Below, piece by piece: positions 1 through 11,213 of a DNA stretch of 64,000 bases; the stretch's first letter is position 1, and every line of letters begins with the position of its first letter. This stretch comes from Alnus glutinosa (taxonomy: Eukaryota > Streptophyta > Magnoliopsida > Fagales > Betulaceae). Where the stretch lies: assembly GCF_958979055.1 (NCBI RefSeq), contig NC_084891.1:23562001-23626000 (forward strand). The letters are read 5' to 3'. The position numbers and the translations under genes are program-made. Below the pieces are notes generated by a model that was not told where the DNA came from, did no database searches, and was given only the letters and a program-made list of their open reading frames with translations.

Positions 1-282
1 GAACTAAATTGTCTTAGGTTGTGGGGGGAGGTCGGGGTAGGGGCTGAACAGAAAACTCACCTATATGCTTAATATATAATGCTACTGAAATTATTTACAA
101 TGCTAAATAGTAGTGTTATTATTGCTAAGGTCCTCAGCAAATGACGAGAAGAAAAATATTAATGCTCTGATTTCATGAATTATCTAAGAGGTATTAATCA
201 TGCAATCATTGTCCGAACACAACTAAATAATAACTAATACATGATTTCAAGATAATTTAACCAAAAACCACTCGGGCAAAAG

Positions 283-333
<51 letters not shown>

Positions 334-1389
334 AACCCATTGTCCAAAAACTCCAGTTACCCATTGTCCGAAAACAATAACCCCAAAACAATTCAGGCAA
401 AAAAAAACGCCTCATTGTCCATAAACTTCAGCTACTCTTCGCCCAAAAACAAGAAACCAAAAAACCAAAAAAAAAAAAAAAAAAACCTTAAGACAATAAT
501 CCAGATCTAAGATCTAACTTTCAAACCCTTAAAAAATTACCCATTATCTACAAAATATAAGAGAAGAAGGAGCCGAAGAAGAGGTACTACCCATTATTTA
601 CAGATCCATTAAAAAAAAAAAATCTTACGTCATAGTTCACACAACTGTAGAACAAGCGGCCGAAATTTTCATTAGTGAAGGAAGTCTTCAGAGGTGCAGG
701 TACTACACACCGGCAGATGGGCTCTCCGGATGTTGCTTCACTCTTCTATGAACAAGACATTGAAGCTCTTCAAGGTTGACTCCTTCAGCGGGCTACTGCT
801 TTGAAGTTGAAGTGGGAGACCACGAAAATGACGTGAAAGAAGCTTATATTTCTTTCCTTTTGAATTGTTTTGTTTTTGTTTTTCTTTTTTTTCTTTTTTT
901 TTTTCATAAACTTTAATCAACTGTACCGAAGGGCAATTGCGGAATAAAAATGGGTTAGACGGTACGTGACCCATTGACCATCGCACATAACGGGTCTGAC
1001 TGACGGAAGGGGGCAAAAGATGTACAATTAGTAGTTGGATGCTCTATTTTGGTCGAAGTGGCAGTTCGTGGGAGGAAAATGACACAAGCCGGTAGTTCAT
1101 AGGGGGAAAAGGTAATTACCCCTAAAAATAAACATTTGACCATAAAGTTAACATGTACAATAGTAAGCACATGATCGTTATCCTGCACCTACCGGTATAT
1201 CATGTCATATGATGCAATTTAATATTCACAATCTTTTACAGGCATGCTTTTATAAATTCATCATTTTCATTATTTTGATATTCATTACTCAATTTCATAA
1301 AATAGAGTTCACTGTAATAAAAAGTGTATTTCATGTGAGTTATAAATATGCATGATTGGTACATAAAATAATCATGCTATACGGAAAAA
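1..1389. other. Gene-free AT-rich stretch
   Basis: No coding region is supported here. The stretch has a long poly(A) run at about 283-331, further A-rich runs near 471-485 and 610-620, and a loosely repeated CCATTGTCC motif (about 350, 361, 412) resembling a decayed short tandem repeat. The open frames on the minus strand are low-complexity or repeat-like and match no family I recognise. Confidence 0.5.
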
Positions 1390-2339
1390 ATAATAACAAG
1401 CATCCATGTGAGTTTTTTACTCACCTATATCATAAAGCTCCTCCGAAAAAACCTCTTAAGGCTCCACAATCTTGAAATCTGTGAAAAGACATATCATCAG
1501 TTTTAATCTTGAGCAAAACAAGCCTTAAATCCTAAATAAGTCCAAAATAGGTTCACTGCCTAAAGGTCAAACATTCGAATAGAAGAGTCGAACATTCAGT
1601 CTCGACATCGAACGTTCGGTGATGGGCATAAACCCATTTTTTAACCAAAACCAAACCAAACCACTTCTAGGCAGGTCCTAAGGTCTTAATATGATTCCTA
1701 ACAGAGTTCTAAGCCACAATAACACATCCATCCAGAACTTTGTATGTCAAACTTCATCAAATAACTAATCCAACACTAATCAAGTATTAAAACCAAAAAC
1801 TAATTAGAGATACAAAATCATAAGTTAGGGCACGAAAACTAGCTAAATAGCATAACAGCAATATAAGAAATGAGTTAGGATAGGAATGTTACCTCATTTG
1901 AAATACAAGAACCAAAAGAGCTCATTTTCTATCTCCAAATCATTCTCCCACTCTTACTAATTAATGCTTTAGAACTAGAGGAAACCGAATTTAAGAGCTT
2001 AAAGGGTCATGGGAGGGGTATTTATAGGATGTTATTTTTCAGTACAACCAATCATCAAACGTTCTGTATGCTTTAACAAATATTTGGTGTACTGTTTAGT
2101 TTTCCTCGAATGTTTGGTGTATGATCTGACATACATACCAGGCGTGTGGGCTGTACTTTCTAATATACGGTGGACTGCAACATACGACATATACTGGAAC
2201 GTTCGGCTATCCCACTTCGAACGTTCGGCCAAGAACAAAATTTAAAATTCTTCCAACAATCTCTAACGAACTTTATCAAATCCTTAAGTCATTCCAAAAC
2301 TCAATTAATTAACCTTGTATAATATTTTTGGAAATTACA
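1390..2339 (-). repeat. LTR-like repeat, family L1 (AACGTTCG-rich)
   Basis: This segment is full of GAACGTTCGG-type motifs and is homologous to segments at about 12.73-13.09, 20.7-21.2, 27.07-27.25 and 31.55-32.45 kb. A TATAAATA box on the minus strand near 2018-2026 fits an LTR promoter read leftwards. Just to its right lies a retroviral-type gag scrap in the same orientation. The left boundary is not resolved. It is called LTR-like from the repeat copies, the TATA box and the adjoining gag. Confidence 0.5.
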
Positions 2340-2500
2340 CTCTTCCCCGAAAGTTGGTTGCTACTAAATGGACCCTTTCATCATCAGGCACCTCCTTGAA
2401 GTGTATGACCTCCCCTACAGCAACTACCTAATCAATGAATTTTTCAAGTTGCAGGAAATGTTGCAATTCCAAAATGTCGAGCTTGAATCTTGCTTCATAT
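2340..2500 (-). pseudogene. Ty3-type gag fragment (decayed)
   Basis: Translated on the minus strand, about 30 residues read as a typical Gag N-terminal core (…HFKEVPDDERVHLVATNFRG…), the region that in intact LTR retrotransposons precedes the capsid WW motif. It stops abruptly at the edge of the L1 repeat, so an internal deletion probably joined gag to LTR sequence. The same junction (CCCGAAAGTTGG next to TTACACTCTT) recurs at about 27.23-27.25 kb. No function is expected. Confidence 0.45.
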
Positions 2501-3767
2501 AGATTAGCGTTAGCATGCACCCTGGGAAACTCCGTTCGCGCTCTGCACTCCGCAAAAGGATACACTAGGACTAGGGGTGTACAAGTAAGGCGGAAATTAA
2601 CCGTTAACCGCTCAAGGCGGCTGTAGTTAGCAATTTTGGGGTAAGCAAAAGTAATTACTAATCGCTAACCATCTACCCTTAAATAAAAGTTATCAAATAC
2701 ATAAGAACAATGGTTCGGACTAGCAAATCTGTTCTAAGACAGGATACCAAACAAAGATCTAATTAATTCATAACAAGATTAGTCAAAACATTCTTCTTTG
2801 CAAAGTATTTTTTTTTTTTTTTTTTTTGCTTTCAAATTATTCCTACAAATAGAAGCAGTGTATATTTAGTGAATTAGAGTAGAAAAAAGGGCTGCATCAT
2901 TCCAATAACTATATAGCGTTGACATATATAAATCATTTAATATGGCTCCGAAATCCACAGCATTTGACTCTCAAACCATGAAGGCTAGGGCATGGAGTTA
3001 GTAATTTTCAAATTAGCGATTAACTTCAATAACAAACTTATTTAAGTCTAAAAGAGGCTAGAAAATATTTAAAATGGGCCCTAAAATGAAGCTCAAAAAA
3101 AGGCTCAAAAAATTAAGAGAGGTCCAAAAAGCCTATTACATGACAAGCGGTTAGCGATTGATTATTAGCTTTCAATTACCATATCACAATTAGTAGCAAT
3201 GCGTTTGCAGTTACTTAAAAATGATAGCCGCTTAAAACAATTATAATTAAACTTTAACCTCAACCGCAAGTAAAGTACTAACCATGACCATCCAAATGGG
3301 ACAATAACTAAAGAGTACAATAAATGACCAGGACCGTTCAAATGGGGCAAATTTTTCGTCCATTTCTAAATATGACAAATTTGTTATACATGATATTGTT
3401 CAATATATATATATATATAAGTAGCTTACATTTTTTTGGGCATAGAGAATAATCTGAGGGTACTAAAAATGTGGCCGAGCAATTGGTGAAGCGGGATTTT
3501 TCATATCTGTCCATATATTAGGATTTTGCTATAAATATGTTATGATATAACTTTAAATCATATTATTAAATATAATCACATTCAAGTGGACGTAAGGAAA
3601 TTGTCGAATTAAATAAATCTTGTTTTGGTTTTCTCTTTTTTCGATTCCTAATTATTTGTAATTGTTGTGTATATATATCGTTCAGGACACAAAGTTACAA
3701 CAAGCTCCATAAGCTTATTCAGTATAAACGTACAACCTTTTTTAATCAATCCAACATAACCTAATCT
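2501..3767. other. 3' flank of UGT copy 1, degenerate repeats
   Basis: No gene is seen. A motif at 2573-2600 (AGGGGTGTACAAGTAAGG) and GCGGTTAGCGATT-type words near 2600-2670 and 3145-3160 suggest an old hAT-like element, but termini could not be paired. An AT dinucleotide run lies at 3401-3418. The part from about 3290 to 3767 matches the 3' flanks of the other UGT copies (for example 34090-34300), so it belongs to the duplicated unit. Confidence 0.4.
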
Positions 3768-5365
3768 CTAGCTTGCAGAAAGAAGGACTTCATTAATCAT
3801 TTTGTCAATATTCACGTAAGATGACCCAGTAGGCCTACTGGTGGCCTCCTCTGCCAACTTCTTCCACTCTACAGCTTTCTTCTTCAACTCTTTTCCCTTC
3901 CCTCCCACCATCAGCTCTCTCACAAGGCTCTCTATTTCTCCTCTCTTACCACCACCTTCAATCTCCATGCCTATGCCCCACTCATTGCAAGAGTACCGAC
4001 AATTGGTTTGCTGCTCAGCGAAGAACGGCCAAGAGATAATTGGCACTCCACTGCACAAGCTTTCAATCGTGGAATTCCATCCACTGTGCGTTAAGAACAC
4101 TCCAATGGATGGATGGCTCAGAACTTGTTCTTGAGGGCACCAACTTGCCAATAGACCCCTTTCTTTGGTCTCTTCTAAGAATTCCGGTGGAAGAACGGCC
4201 GAATCACCGTCCACAAGATCAGGCCTTTTTATCCACAAGAATGTTTGGCTGCTATTTGCAAGCCCCCAAGCAAACTCAATTAATTGGTAGCTTGTCATCA
4301 CCATTATGCTACCGAAATTCACGTAAACAACGGAGTTGGCTTCTTTTTTGTCTAGCCATTCGAGACACTCAACGTCTTCTTTCCATAGGTTTGAGCCAAT
4401 TGATTTATGATCACTATCCGGGATCTGATTTAGGAGAAGTTGCAGGGGACCAATGGAGTAAATAGGAGGAAACATGGATGAAAGTGCGTCTAACACCTCA
4501 TGCTCTAAGGCATCAAACGTATTGAAGATGATAGCTGAAGCTTTTTGAGCTCTCTTGCATTCAACCATTGGAAAATTTAGCATAATTTCATCTGGGTTTG
4601 TGGTTCTAATGAAGCTCGGAAGATCCCTCAGGCGAATACCTTTCATACCTGGAATCCAATCGATGACCGTATCTAAATACCCATTCGTTAAATAGCTCGC
4701 ATCTGCACAACAAATAAAGAAACTCACAAGTTAAGCCATGGGAACAATTTACACTTGATAACAATTTAGCACTATAATATCGATCCCAAATAAATGGCAA
4801 GAACAATGAAAAAGTGGAAGTAATTAGTTCTAATTGGTGGATTAGTACCTTTGAGTGGTGTCAGACCCATCTCAATGAGACGGCGATATTGAACGTAGCC
4901 CATGAACCCACATGCACTGGTTGTCCAGAAAAGAACCTCGGGGATGCCCAGTTCTGCTGCTGCGTCCAGAGTGAAGGTCATGGCTCCATCGGAAACTATG
5001 CAAGTGACTGGAGGGACATTGGATGAAGATGTGTCGTTCAGTTTTGAAAGAAGGTTTCTGAAGGGAGCTAAGCAATGTTTTCTTGTAGAGTCGCATATGG
5101 ATGCTATGTCTTGGGTGGCATCGACGTCGGACTCGGGAAGGCCGTCGGGAATGGTTTCGAATCGAAAGGAAGGGAGGCCGTTGAGAGAGTTGGGACCTCG
5201 GGATTTGAGAAGGCGTTTGTGGTTGAACTCAGTGTTAATAAAAGTGATATGAAAGCCTCTGAAGTGGAGGATTTTGGCCATCTTGAGCATGGGGTTTATG
5301 TGGCCTTGAGCTGGGAAAGGGATACAAACTGCATGGGGCTTCTCTATTATGGCCGTGGAACCCAT
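3768..5365 (-). CDS. UGT85A: UDP-glycosyltransferase, UGT85A type (copy 1)
   Basis: Two exons on the minus strand: exon 1 5365-4849, intron 4848-4703 (146 bp, GT-AG, phase 1), exon 2 4702-3768; 483 residues, the usual UGT85A length. Family-1 UGTs move glucose from UDP-glucose to small acceptors in the cytosol; UGT85A relatives act on aglycones such as cyanohydrins, iridoids or cytokinins, so the acceptor cannot be named. The catalytic His22 lies in FPAQGHINP and its partner Asp126 in CIVSDG. The PSPG donor box runs from Trp360 ([11 protein letters not shown]) to FFAEQ near 403. Two changes are unique among the copies here: GGF of the PSPG box is GVF, and WIIRP is WIKRP (Lys331). The start is the first in-frame ATG; upstream in-frame triplets are not ATG. 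A TATAAAA lies about 86 bp upstream. The gene looks intact. Confidence 0.93.
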
Positions 5366-5450
5366 ATTTTTGTTTCGCACTAGATAGGCACACAACACAA
5401 CTGAAAATGGGATGCTGGATAGTTTTCATGATAGAAGTGGCTTTCTTTTC

Positions 5451-5457
5451 TTTTATA
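5451..5457 (-). promoter_or_regulatory. TATA box of UGT copy 1
   Basis: TATAAAA on the minus strand, about 86 bp before the ATG, inside a GGCTTTC..TTTTATAGAG context that also precedes copies 2 and 5 but is missing from copy 4. Confidence 0.6.
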
Positions 5458-5459
5458 GA

Positions 5460-6798
5460 GCAAGAATGCCAAGAACGATCAAGAGTTTAGAAGCTCTGAC
5501 TCCGTCGTTGCCGTACGGCGTACGTATGCCACACTATGCCCAAAATTTGGCATCATTCAATGTTTTGATGTTGGACGGGCCACCGGTTTTATTCGGCTCA
5601 GTTTCAGCCTTTCTTTAATTTTCTATGTTTTTTTTTTTTCAAAGGTTTATCTGTGCGCATGCCGCATGCGTTAATACAATATAATTTGATGCATGTGCAT
5701 ACATAATTTCTTTTTGTTATTAAAAAAAAAAAAAAATCAAGGCATAAACCAACATTTACAAACCAAACAGCAATCAAGTTTAATTTGTTCATTATGTACA
5801 ATAAAATATATCACCCCTAATTATCTTAAAATTTTAAATTGATAAAAAATATATATATAAATTTAATCATTTCAACTAATATGTTAATTTTTTTTTAATA
5901 AATAAGATCCAATATATAAAATATTTAATGGCAGGTAAATTACAAAATATAAATTTAAACTCATGACCACTATTCTAAGATCTCGTTAAATTATTAATTA
6001 TTTTAAGGACCTAAATTAATAATAAATAATAAATTTAATCTTTTAAGCCGAGGTTCTTTCAGTACAGCTAGCAAGCATATTTCAATGCTCTCCAGCCCGG
6101 CCCCTCCCCCTCTCTACAAGCCAAAAAAGCATTAGAATAATTTTATTTTTTCTAAGCGCATTAGAATTAATTTACATAATAGCTACTGCAAGATCGTTTG
6201 GGCTAGGCAGGCAGCAAGCAACCATTGGTATTTTCTTATGTCTTTTATTTTTTAGTTTTGGTCATAAAGGGACAAAAACGTACAAATATTGGTAACCATG
6301 TAAAAATATGGTTAATATTTCAAAGTGTTGAAAAATATGAAGCTTATATATTAGTCATTTATTAATTATTTTGATTCTTTCAAATGAATAAATTTCACAT
6401 CATTTTGAATTTTTTTTTTCTATAAAATATTTGAAACCTCTAATATTTTTCCTATAAAAAGGCTGTTAACAAATAGTCAAGTCCTCATCCTATCGTTGAA
6501 TGTACACCTTTTTAAGATGGCTGATCAAATGCTGTAATGTTGTTTGTATTAATGAAAGTCCTCATCCTATCAACGTGGACGACTTGTCGCTACAGTACAG
6601 TTTACAAGTCCTTGAAAGTGCTATTGTTTTTGGAAGCGACGTGCTAGATCGGCTGGCTATTTAAATGCAATACGGCATCGATCTCTATAGATTATCAAGA
6701 TAGATACTACATGCGCCTTTCCTTGCTGACACGCGCGCCACAAGCTATTGCAAAATGTGATAGAAATTATCAGATTTTTGAGTCTTTTTAAAGGTTTT
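5460..6798. other. Upstream flank of UGT copy 1
   Basis: AT-rich non-coding DNA homologous to 15000-15860 upstream of copy 2 (shared words include AGGCTGTTAACAAATA and CAACGTGGACGACTTGT), so it is part of the duplicated unit. It carries a 61-bp retro-insertion at 6495-6555. No gene is seen. Confidence 0.55.
6495..6555 (+). mobile_element. Very short retro-insertion with 16-bp TSD
   Basis: A 61-bp insert is bracketed by perfect copies of AAGTCCTCATCCTATC (6479-6494 and 6556-6571). The paralogous site at about 15697-15725 lacks the insert. Its right end reads TTGTATTAATGA, like the 3' ends of the NL1 retroelements (TATTAATGAAAG), so it may be an extremely 5'-truncated relative without a preserved poly(A) tail. 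Confidence 0.6.
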
Positions 6799-7307
6799 TG
6801 TTACGGTCTTCCGTAACGGGAATGAATGATGGTGATTTGGATAGTTGGTGCGTGGGATAATAGGGTATTCGAGGTACTCTAAGCTTCTTAAAGTTATGGT
6901 TATTCAAGAAACTCTAAAAACTCCTAAACAACTACAAGAATTGAATATTAATGTTCTTCTTGATATTATTTTATTATACAATACCCTATTTATAGGGTTA
7001 CAAAGCTTGAATTACGAAAACAATAATTAAATAAATATTACATAAATAATACTAACCCAAATGGAATAAATAATTCATTTATTCCCTTCCTAATAAAAAC
7101 CTAACATAATGGGATATACTTCCCTTAATTTAGGAATTCTTGCTTTACGAGCAAGACTCTTTATTTTCCTAATAATAATATTTTCTTATTCTTTCCGAGT
7201 AACAATTCGACTATTACCTTATTTAAAACTCTGACCTAATTATTCTATTAAAGATGGCATAAATAGAATTCCAACAATACCCTTATCACATGCCCAGGTA
7301 CATAACA
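6799..7307 (-). mobile_element. Solo LTR (509 bp), TSD GTTTT
   Basis: The segment begins TGTTACGG and ends CATAACA, giving TG..CA termini with a TGTTA/TAACA inverted repeat, and is flanked by GTTTT at 6794-6798 and 7308-7312. At the paralogous site near 9000-9005 the sequence runs straight through (AAAGGTTTTCTAG), an empty site. A minus-strand TATAAATAGGG near 6986-6996 suggests leftward orientation. No internal coding region is present, so this is a solo LTR, probably Copia-like in size. Confidence 0.8.
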
Positions 7308-8796
7308 GTTTTCTAGTTATATTAAGTTTATAATTTTGTAGTATATTAACTAGAATCTTTTCAAGAATATTTTGAATGTAATAACGGTTAATTAAATTTC
7401 AAATTCTTGTTTCTTTCGTCCGGTGTGTCGATTCTCAAACTTCCGTTTGATCCGCTACCAATCAAGCTAGCTGCATCAGCTATCAAGTAATATCAAAGAG
7501 TTGCTTTTTTATATTAAAAATTAAAATATATATATATATATCCAAAAAGAAGGGTCAAATATGGATTCAATGAATGTAGAATGCAGCTTCTGTTCTGTGG
7601 GTCAAGTAACGTCAGGTGGGCCGATTAATTGCATGCAACTTGGAGAGAAAACAACAAAAAAAATGAATCCATATTTGACTAATTGAGCGTGTTTGTTTGT
7701 AGCTGATTGTGTTTATTGGCGTGTAAAGTTGATTACTCTTAATAATTGTCGAGATTCTGAATTGTTTCTGCAGACGTTCTTCTGCACTTCTGCAGAAGAG
7801 AGAAGGGAGGTTTGTAGTTTCGGGTTGGTATTCAATTTTCATTGGAGTGACTTCCAACCAATTGTTGGGACAGCTAGGTTAGACATCTTTATATAATTAA
7901 GCTTCAAATTTACTATTGTTGGACCCACGTTGAATTCTACAAATCTAACAATAAATTTAAAAATCAGATAGCTAAGAGATGGGTTTGTATTATTTTTCAC
8001 AATTGTTTCTCTAGTAAAAAATTCATTCAAAAAAAAAAAAACAATTTATTTCTATGTGGAGAGGCCTATTTTTGTTTTTTTTATTTTTTTATTGAATATG
8101 AGAGACCTATTTGTTCGTGTCTGAATATTGTACTCTTAGGCCTCGTTTAGTGCGCAGAATAAACTCTTGGAATGAAATGACTATTCTTATGAAATAACTA
8201 TTCTTTCATTTGGTTGCTCACCATTCTTAAGAATAGTCATTCCTATAGGAATGGCCATTACTTACAAAGAGGAGAGAGATTGTAGATATATAGGGAGGCA
8301 CTTCCAACATTTAAACAGAATCTATCGTCGAGCAGTAACGAACTCCAAATGTAAAAATCTCCACCACATGATAAAATCACATAACAACGAAGAGATTCAC
8401 TAACAAGTTACCAACATTAACAAATACAAAAGTATAAAATAAACAAGAGAAATACAAAATTTTTGCAAAAAAAAATTCAAAAAAACCAACAGCAATATTA
8501 TCAAAAATATACCTCGATGTGCCTTTCTCCTAGGCAGCATGGAGGTCATTGAAGGGTGTATGAGATCCGTAGAGTAATGTTAGAAATCATATTTTTGTCC
8601 TAGCTTTTACAATTGATATGGCTTGAAAAATTACAATTGGCTTTGGAATGGACCATTATTGAATTTTGATTCAATAATAATTTTAAAAGTCAAATCAACT
8701 TAAGACGATAAAAAATGACCAAAAAAAAAAAGTAGTTCCTGACAAGTAACATCATTCGGGAGTCACATGCGCCTTTCCTTAGTGACACGCTACGCT
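7308..8796. other. Non-coding flank with further insertions
   Basis: The first part (7308-7700) repeats at 9365-9534 plus 12007-12260 and at 25940-26480, marking the duplicated UGT unit. Compared with 26500-26530, about 265 bp (7719-7983) is extra here and is an unclassified insertion. A GGCCTCGTTTAGTGCG word after TTA at about 8137-8155 resembles one end of a Tourist-like MITE; its partner end was not found. No gene is seen. Confidence 0.45.
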
Positions 8797-8804
8797 ATTG
8801 CAAT

Positions 8805-8951
8805 AGAGTTGTAATTGGTGCACAAGAAGGTTGCACAACACATGCACAACAAAAGAAACATAGAGTGGAATCAATGTGGTGGGTCCCACTCACATGGGTC
8901 TCACCCATGTGTCTTACGTTGTGCAGCCTTGTTGTATAAAAATCTTTTCCC
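8805..8951. mobile_element. hAT-type MITE (147 bp), TSD ATTGCAAT
   Basis: ATTGCAAT occurs at 8797-8804 and 8952-8959, flanking a 147-bp insert that is absent from the paralogous site near 6744-6755. The 8-bp TSD is typical of hAT elements. The inner ends carry related words (GGTTGCACAAC on the left, GTTGTGCAGCC on the right), a degenerate inverted repeat. It is non-coding. Confidence 0.7.
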
Positions 8952-9042
8952 ATTGCAATGTACGAGATAGAAATTATCAGATTTTTGAATATTTTTAAAG
9001 GTTTTCTAGTTATATTAGGTTTGTATTTTTGTAGCATATTAA

Positions 9043-9361
9043 GGGTCCGTTTGGATTTACGATTTCAAAAAATGAGATTTAAAAATCGCGATTTTAAAAT
9101 GTGCGATTTAAAAAAAAATGATTTTTAAAAACGCAGTTAAGCGTTTGGCAAAATAGCAGTTTAGCCTTTAAAATCGCAGGTTAGTATTTTAAAATTCTGC
9201 GTTTTCAAAAAAAACACCTAATTGCCTGCGATTTGAATAAGAACTTTTCTGCGATTTCAAATCGCAATTTTTTAAAAACGCAGTTTTTAAGAAGTTCATT
9301 TTCTGCGATTTGGTTTAAAATCGCACTTTTTCTCTACGAAATCATAATCCCAAACACACCC
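9043..9361. mobile_element. Tourist-like (PIF/Harbinger) MITE, 319 bp
   Basis: The ends are GGGTCCGTTTGG on the left and CCAAACACACCC on the right, flanked by TAA at 9040-9042 and 9362-9364. The paralogous sequence at about 7335-7350 (TATATTAACTAGAATC) lacks it. The interior is built of repeated CTGCGATTT / AAAATCGCA words. TIR sequence, TAA duplication and size all fit Tourist-like MITEs. Confidence 0.75.
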
Positions 9362-9534
9362 TAAGTATGATCTTTTCAAGAATATTTTTAATTTCAAAAA
9401 TATTTTGAATCTAATAATGGTTAATTAAATTTTTTCAAATTCTTGTTTCTTTCGTCCGGTGTGTCGATTCTCAAACTTCCGTTTAATCCGCTACCAATTA
9501 ATTAAGCTAGCTGCATCAAGTAATATCAAAGAGT

Positions 9535-9824
9535 ATATACAGTATTCTCCTCTCCTGATGTTTTTTCTCCAGAGGAAAAACCGAAGAAGGAAAAGCTTTG
9601 AGTTTGCTTGGTTTTCGCTCGGGTGGGGGGGCTTCACGCCTTCCCTTCCGGGTGCTGGTGTCTCTGATGTGAATTTGAAATGTACTCGCAAGTGCACGAA
9701 TCGTTTGCAATAAAGGGTTTTGCAAGTGCGAGGTCGATCCCACAAGGAATTGTGTTTTTGAAAAACAAATTTATGTCTAAACTAATTAAATCTTAACCTA
9801 GTTCTAAAAAAGGTTTGATTTTTG

Positions 9825-9859
<35 letters not shown>

Positions 9860-11173
9860 ATAAATAAAATAAAACAAAAGAAAAGGTACTAAGGTTTTGG
9901 AATCCACAACCACCAAATCATAGCAACATATTCTCATATTCATCAATACACATCCGAAGTTCTCACCATACAAATCTTATGTATGTTCTACTATGCTTCA
10001 AAAAATCATTAAATCATTCAATGAATCCGTTCTTTGCACAAATCACAAAAGATATCCGGTTTTAACCAAATCATCAAATGTATCCGTAGAACGAAACACA
10101 ATAAATATCCAACCTTTTGATAAATAAAAACCCAAGTAATCAATTATGTGAAATTATCTCAAATCATCAAATGTATCCTTGAATCACAAAAGATATCCAA
10201 GAATCATTCCACACATTGAAAATAAGTAAAACATAGGAAAAATTAAACCAAATAAAATCGGATAGTATAAACTTACATGAAAATATTGTTTCTCTTCAAT
10301 GGTGAGGCTTCATCCTCAACCTTAGTTGAAAAATTAGCTACACATGGCTATGAAAAATAAATCCTAAACTAAAGAAAAGCTAAACTAAAAAGAAAAGAAT
10401 ATTTTGGTCTCTAGCTTCTTCTTTTTCTCCCCTTTTTCTTGAGCCTTAGAGGTCTATTTATAGGGAGAAAACAAATCCTAGAAGCTCTAGAATTCCTAGA
10501 AAAATTGGAGGTTAGTCTCCTAGTTTGAGTAGGAGACTCAAAACTTAATCCAAGAAGGAAAATGACTCCAAATCCTTCCAGATTTGAGGTCTTTTATTGC
10601 GGGGCACTTTTGGCATAGCAGACATCCGAATTAGGAAAATCATATTTCACAATGATTTGTAGAAAATTGAATTAGCTTTTCAACGCCGCTTGATTAACCT
10701 TAATCGGATATTTGAGCTCAAAGTTATGGTTAAAATACTATGACATGTGCAGAATCTGAATTCTAATCCGATTTTGACTTCAATTAGAGAAATTCCGATT
10801 TAGTCCTCTCCTTGATTTGGTTGAACAAAACCACATCCTCGAGGTCTTCTCAAATTGTGCTTTCTTTCACCTTAAAGCTATTGTTTTCTCTCAATGACCT
10901 GCAAAATACTAAAATACCAAAACTAACCAAAAACATTAGAAAATAACAAAACTAAAGGTTTAGTAAATGCAAAATTAAGGGGTCTACACATGCAATATTT
11001 GTCACTCATCAGTCTCCCCTTAGCCTTTAGGGCTAGGGTGGTTTTTTTGTTCCTCCTTGGCTTGTTTTCAGGGGTGGATGGTCATTTTCTTCAAGCTTTA
11101 GGGCTGTTGGAGCTTTGTTTCTTCACGGTTGTTTTGAACCGGTAGAGGTTGTTTTATGGTTTGTTGGTTCTTT

Positions 11174-11213
<40 letters not shown>

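Noticed and set aside
738..1016. 92-residue minus-strand frame near the window start
   Set aside because: Lys-rich from an A/T tract and without recognisable similarity.
2573..3360. hAT element near UGT copy 1
   Set aside because: Only one plausible terminus (AGGGGTGTACAAG) was found; no partner end or 8-bp duplication.
3841..4465. Plus-strand frames opposite UGT exon 2
   Set aside because: Antisense shadows of the conserved UGT coding sequence; they recur in all copies for that reason.
5366..5398. N-terminal extension of UGT copy 1 (and similar ones in copies 2 and 5)
   Set aside because: The extended frames begin with GTG or TTG, not ATG; the conserved MGST/MGSE start is the first true ATG.
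5235..5429. Possible upstream overlapping reading frame before UGT copy 1
   Set aside because: Its ATG lies only about 25 bp below the TATA box, so it is probably at or before the transcription start; no other support.
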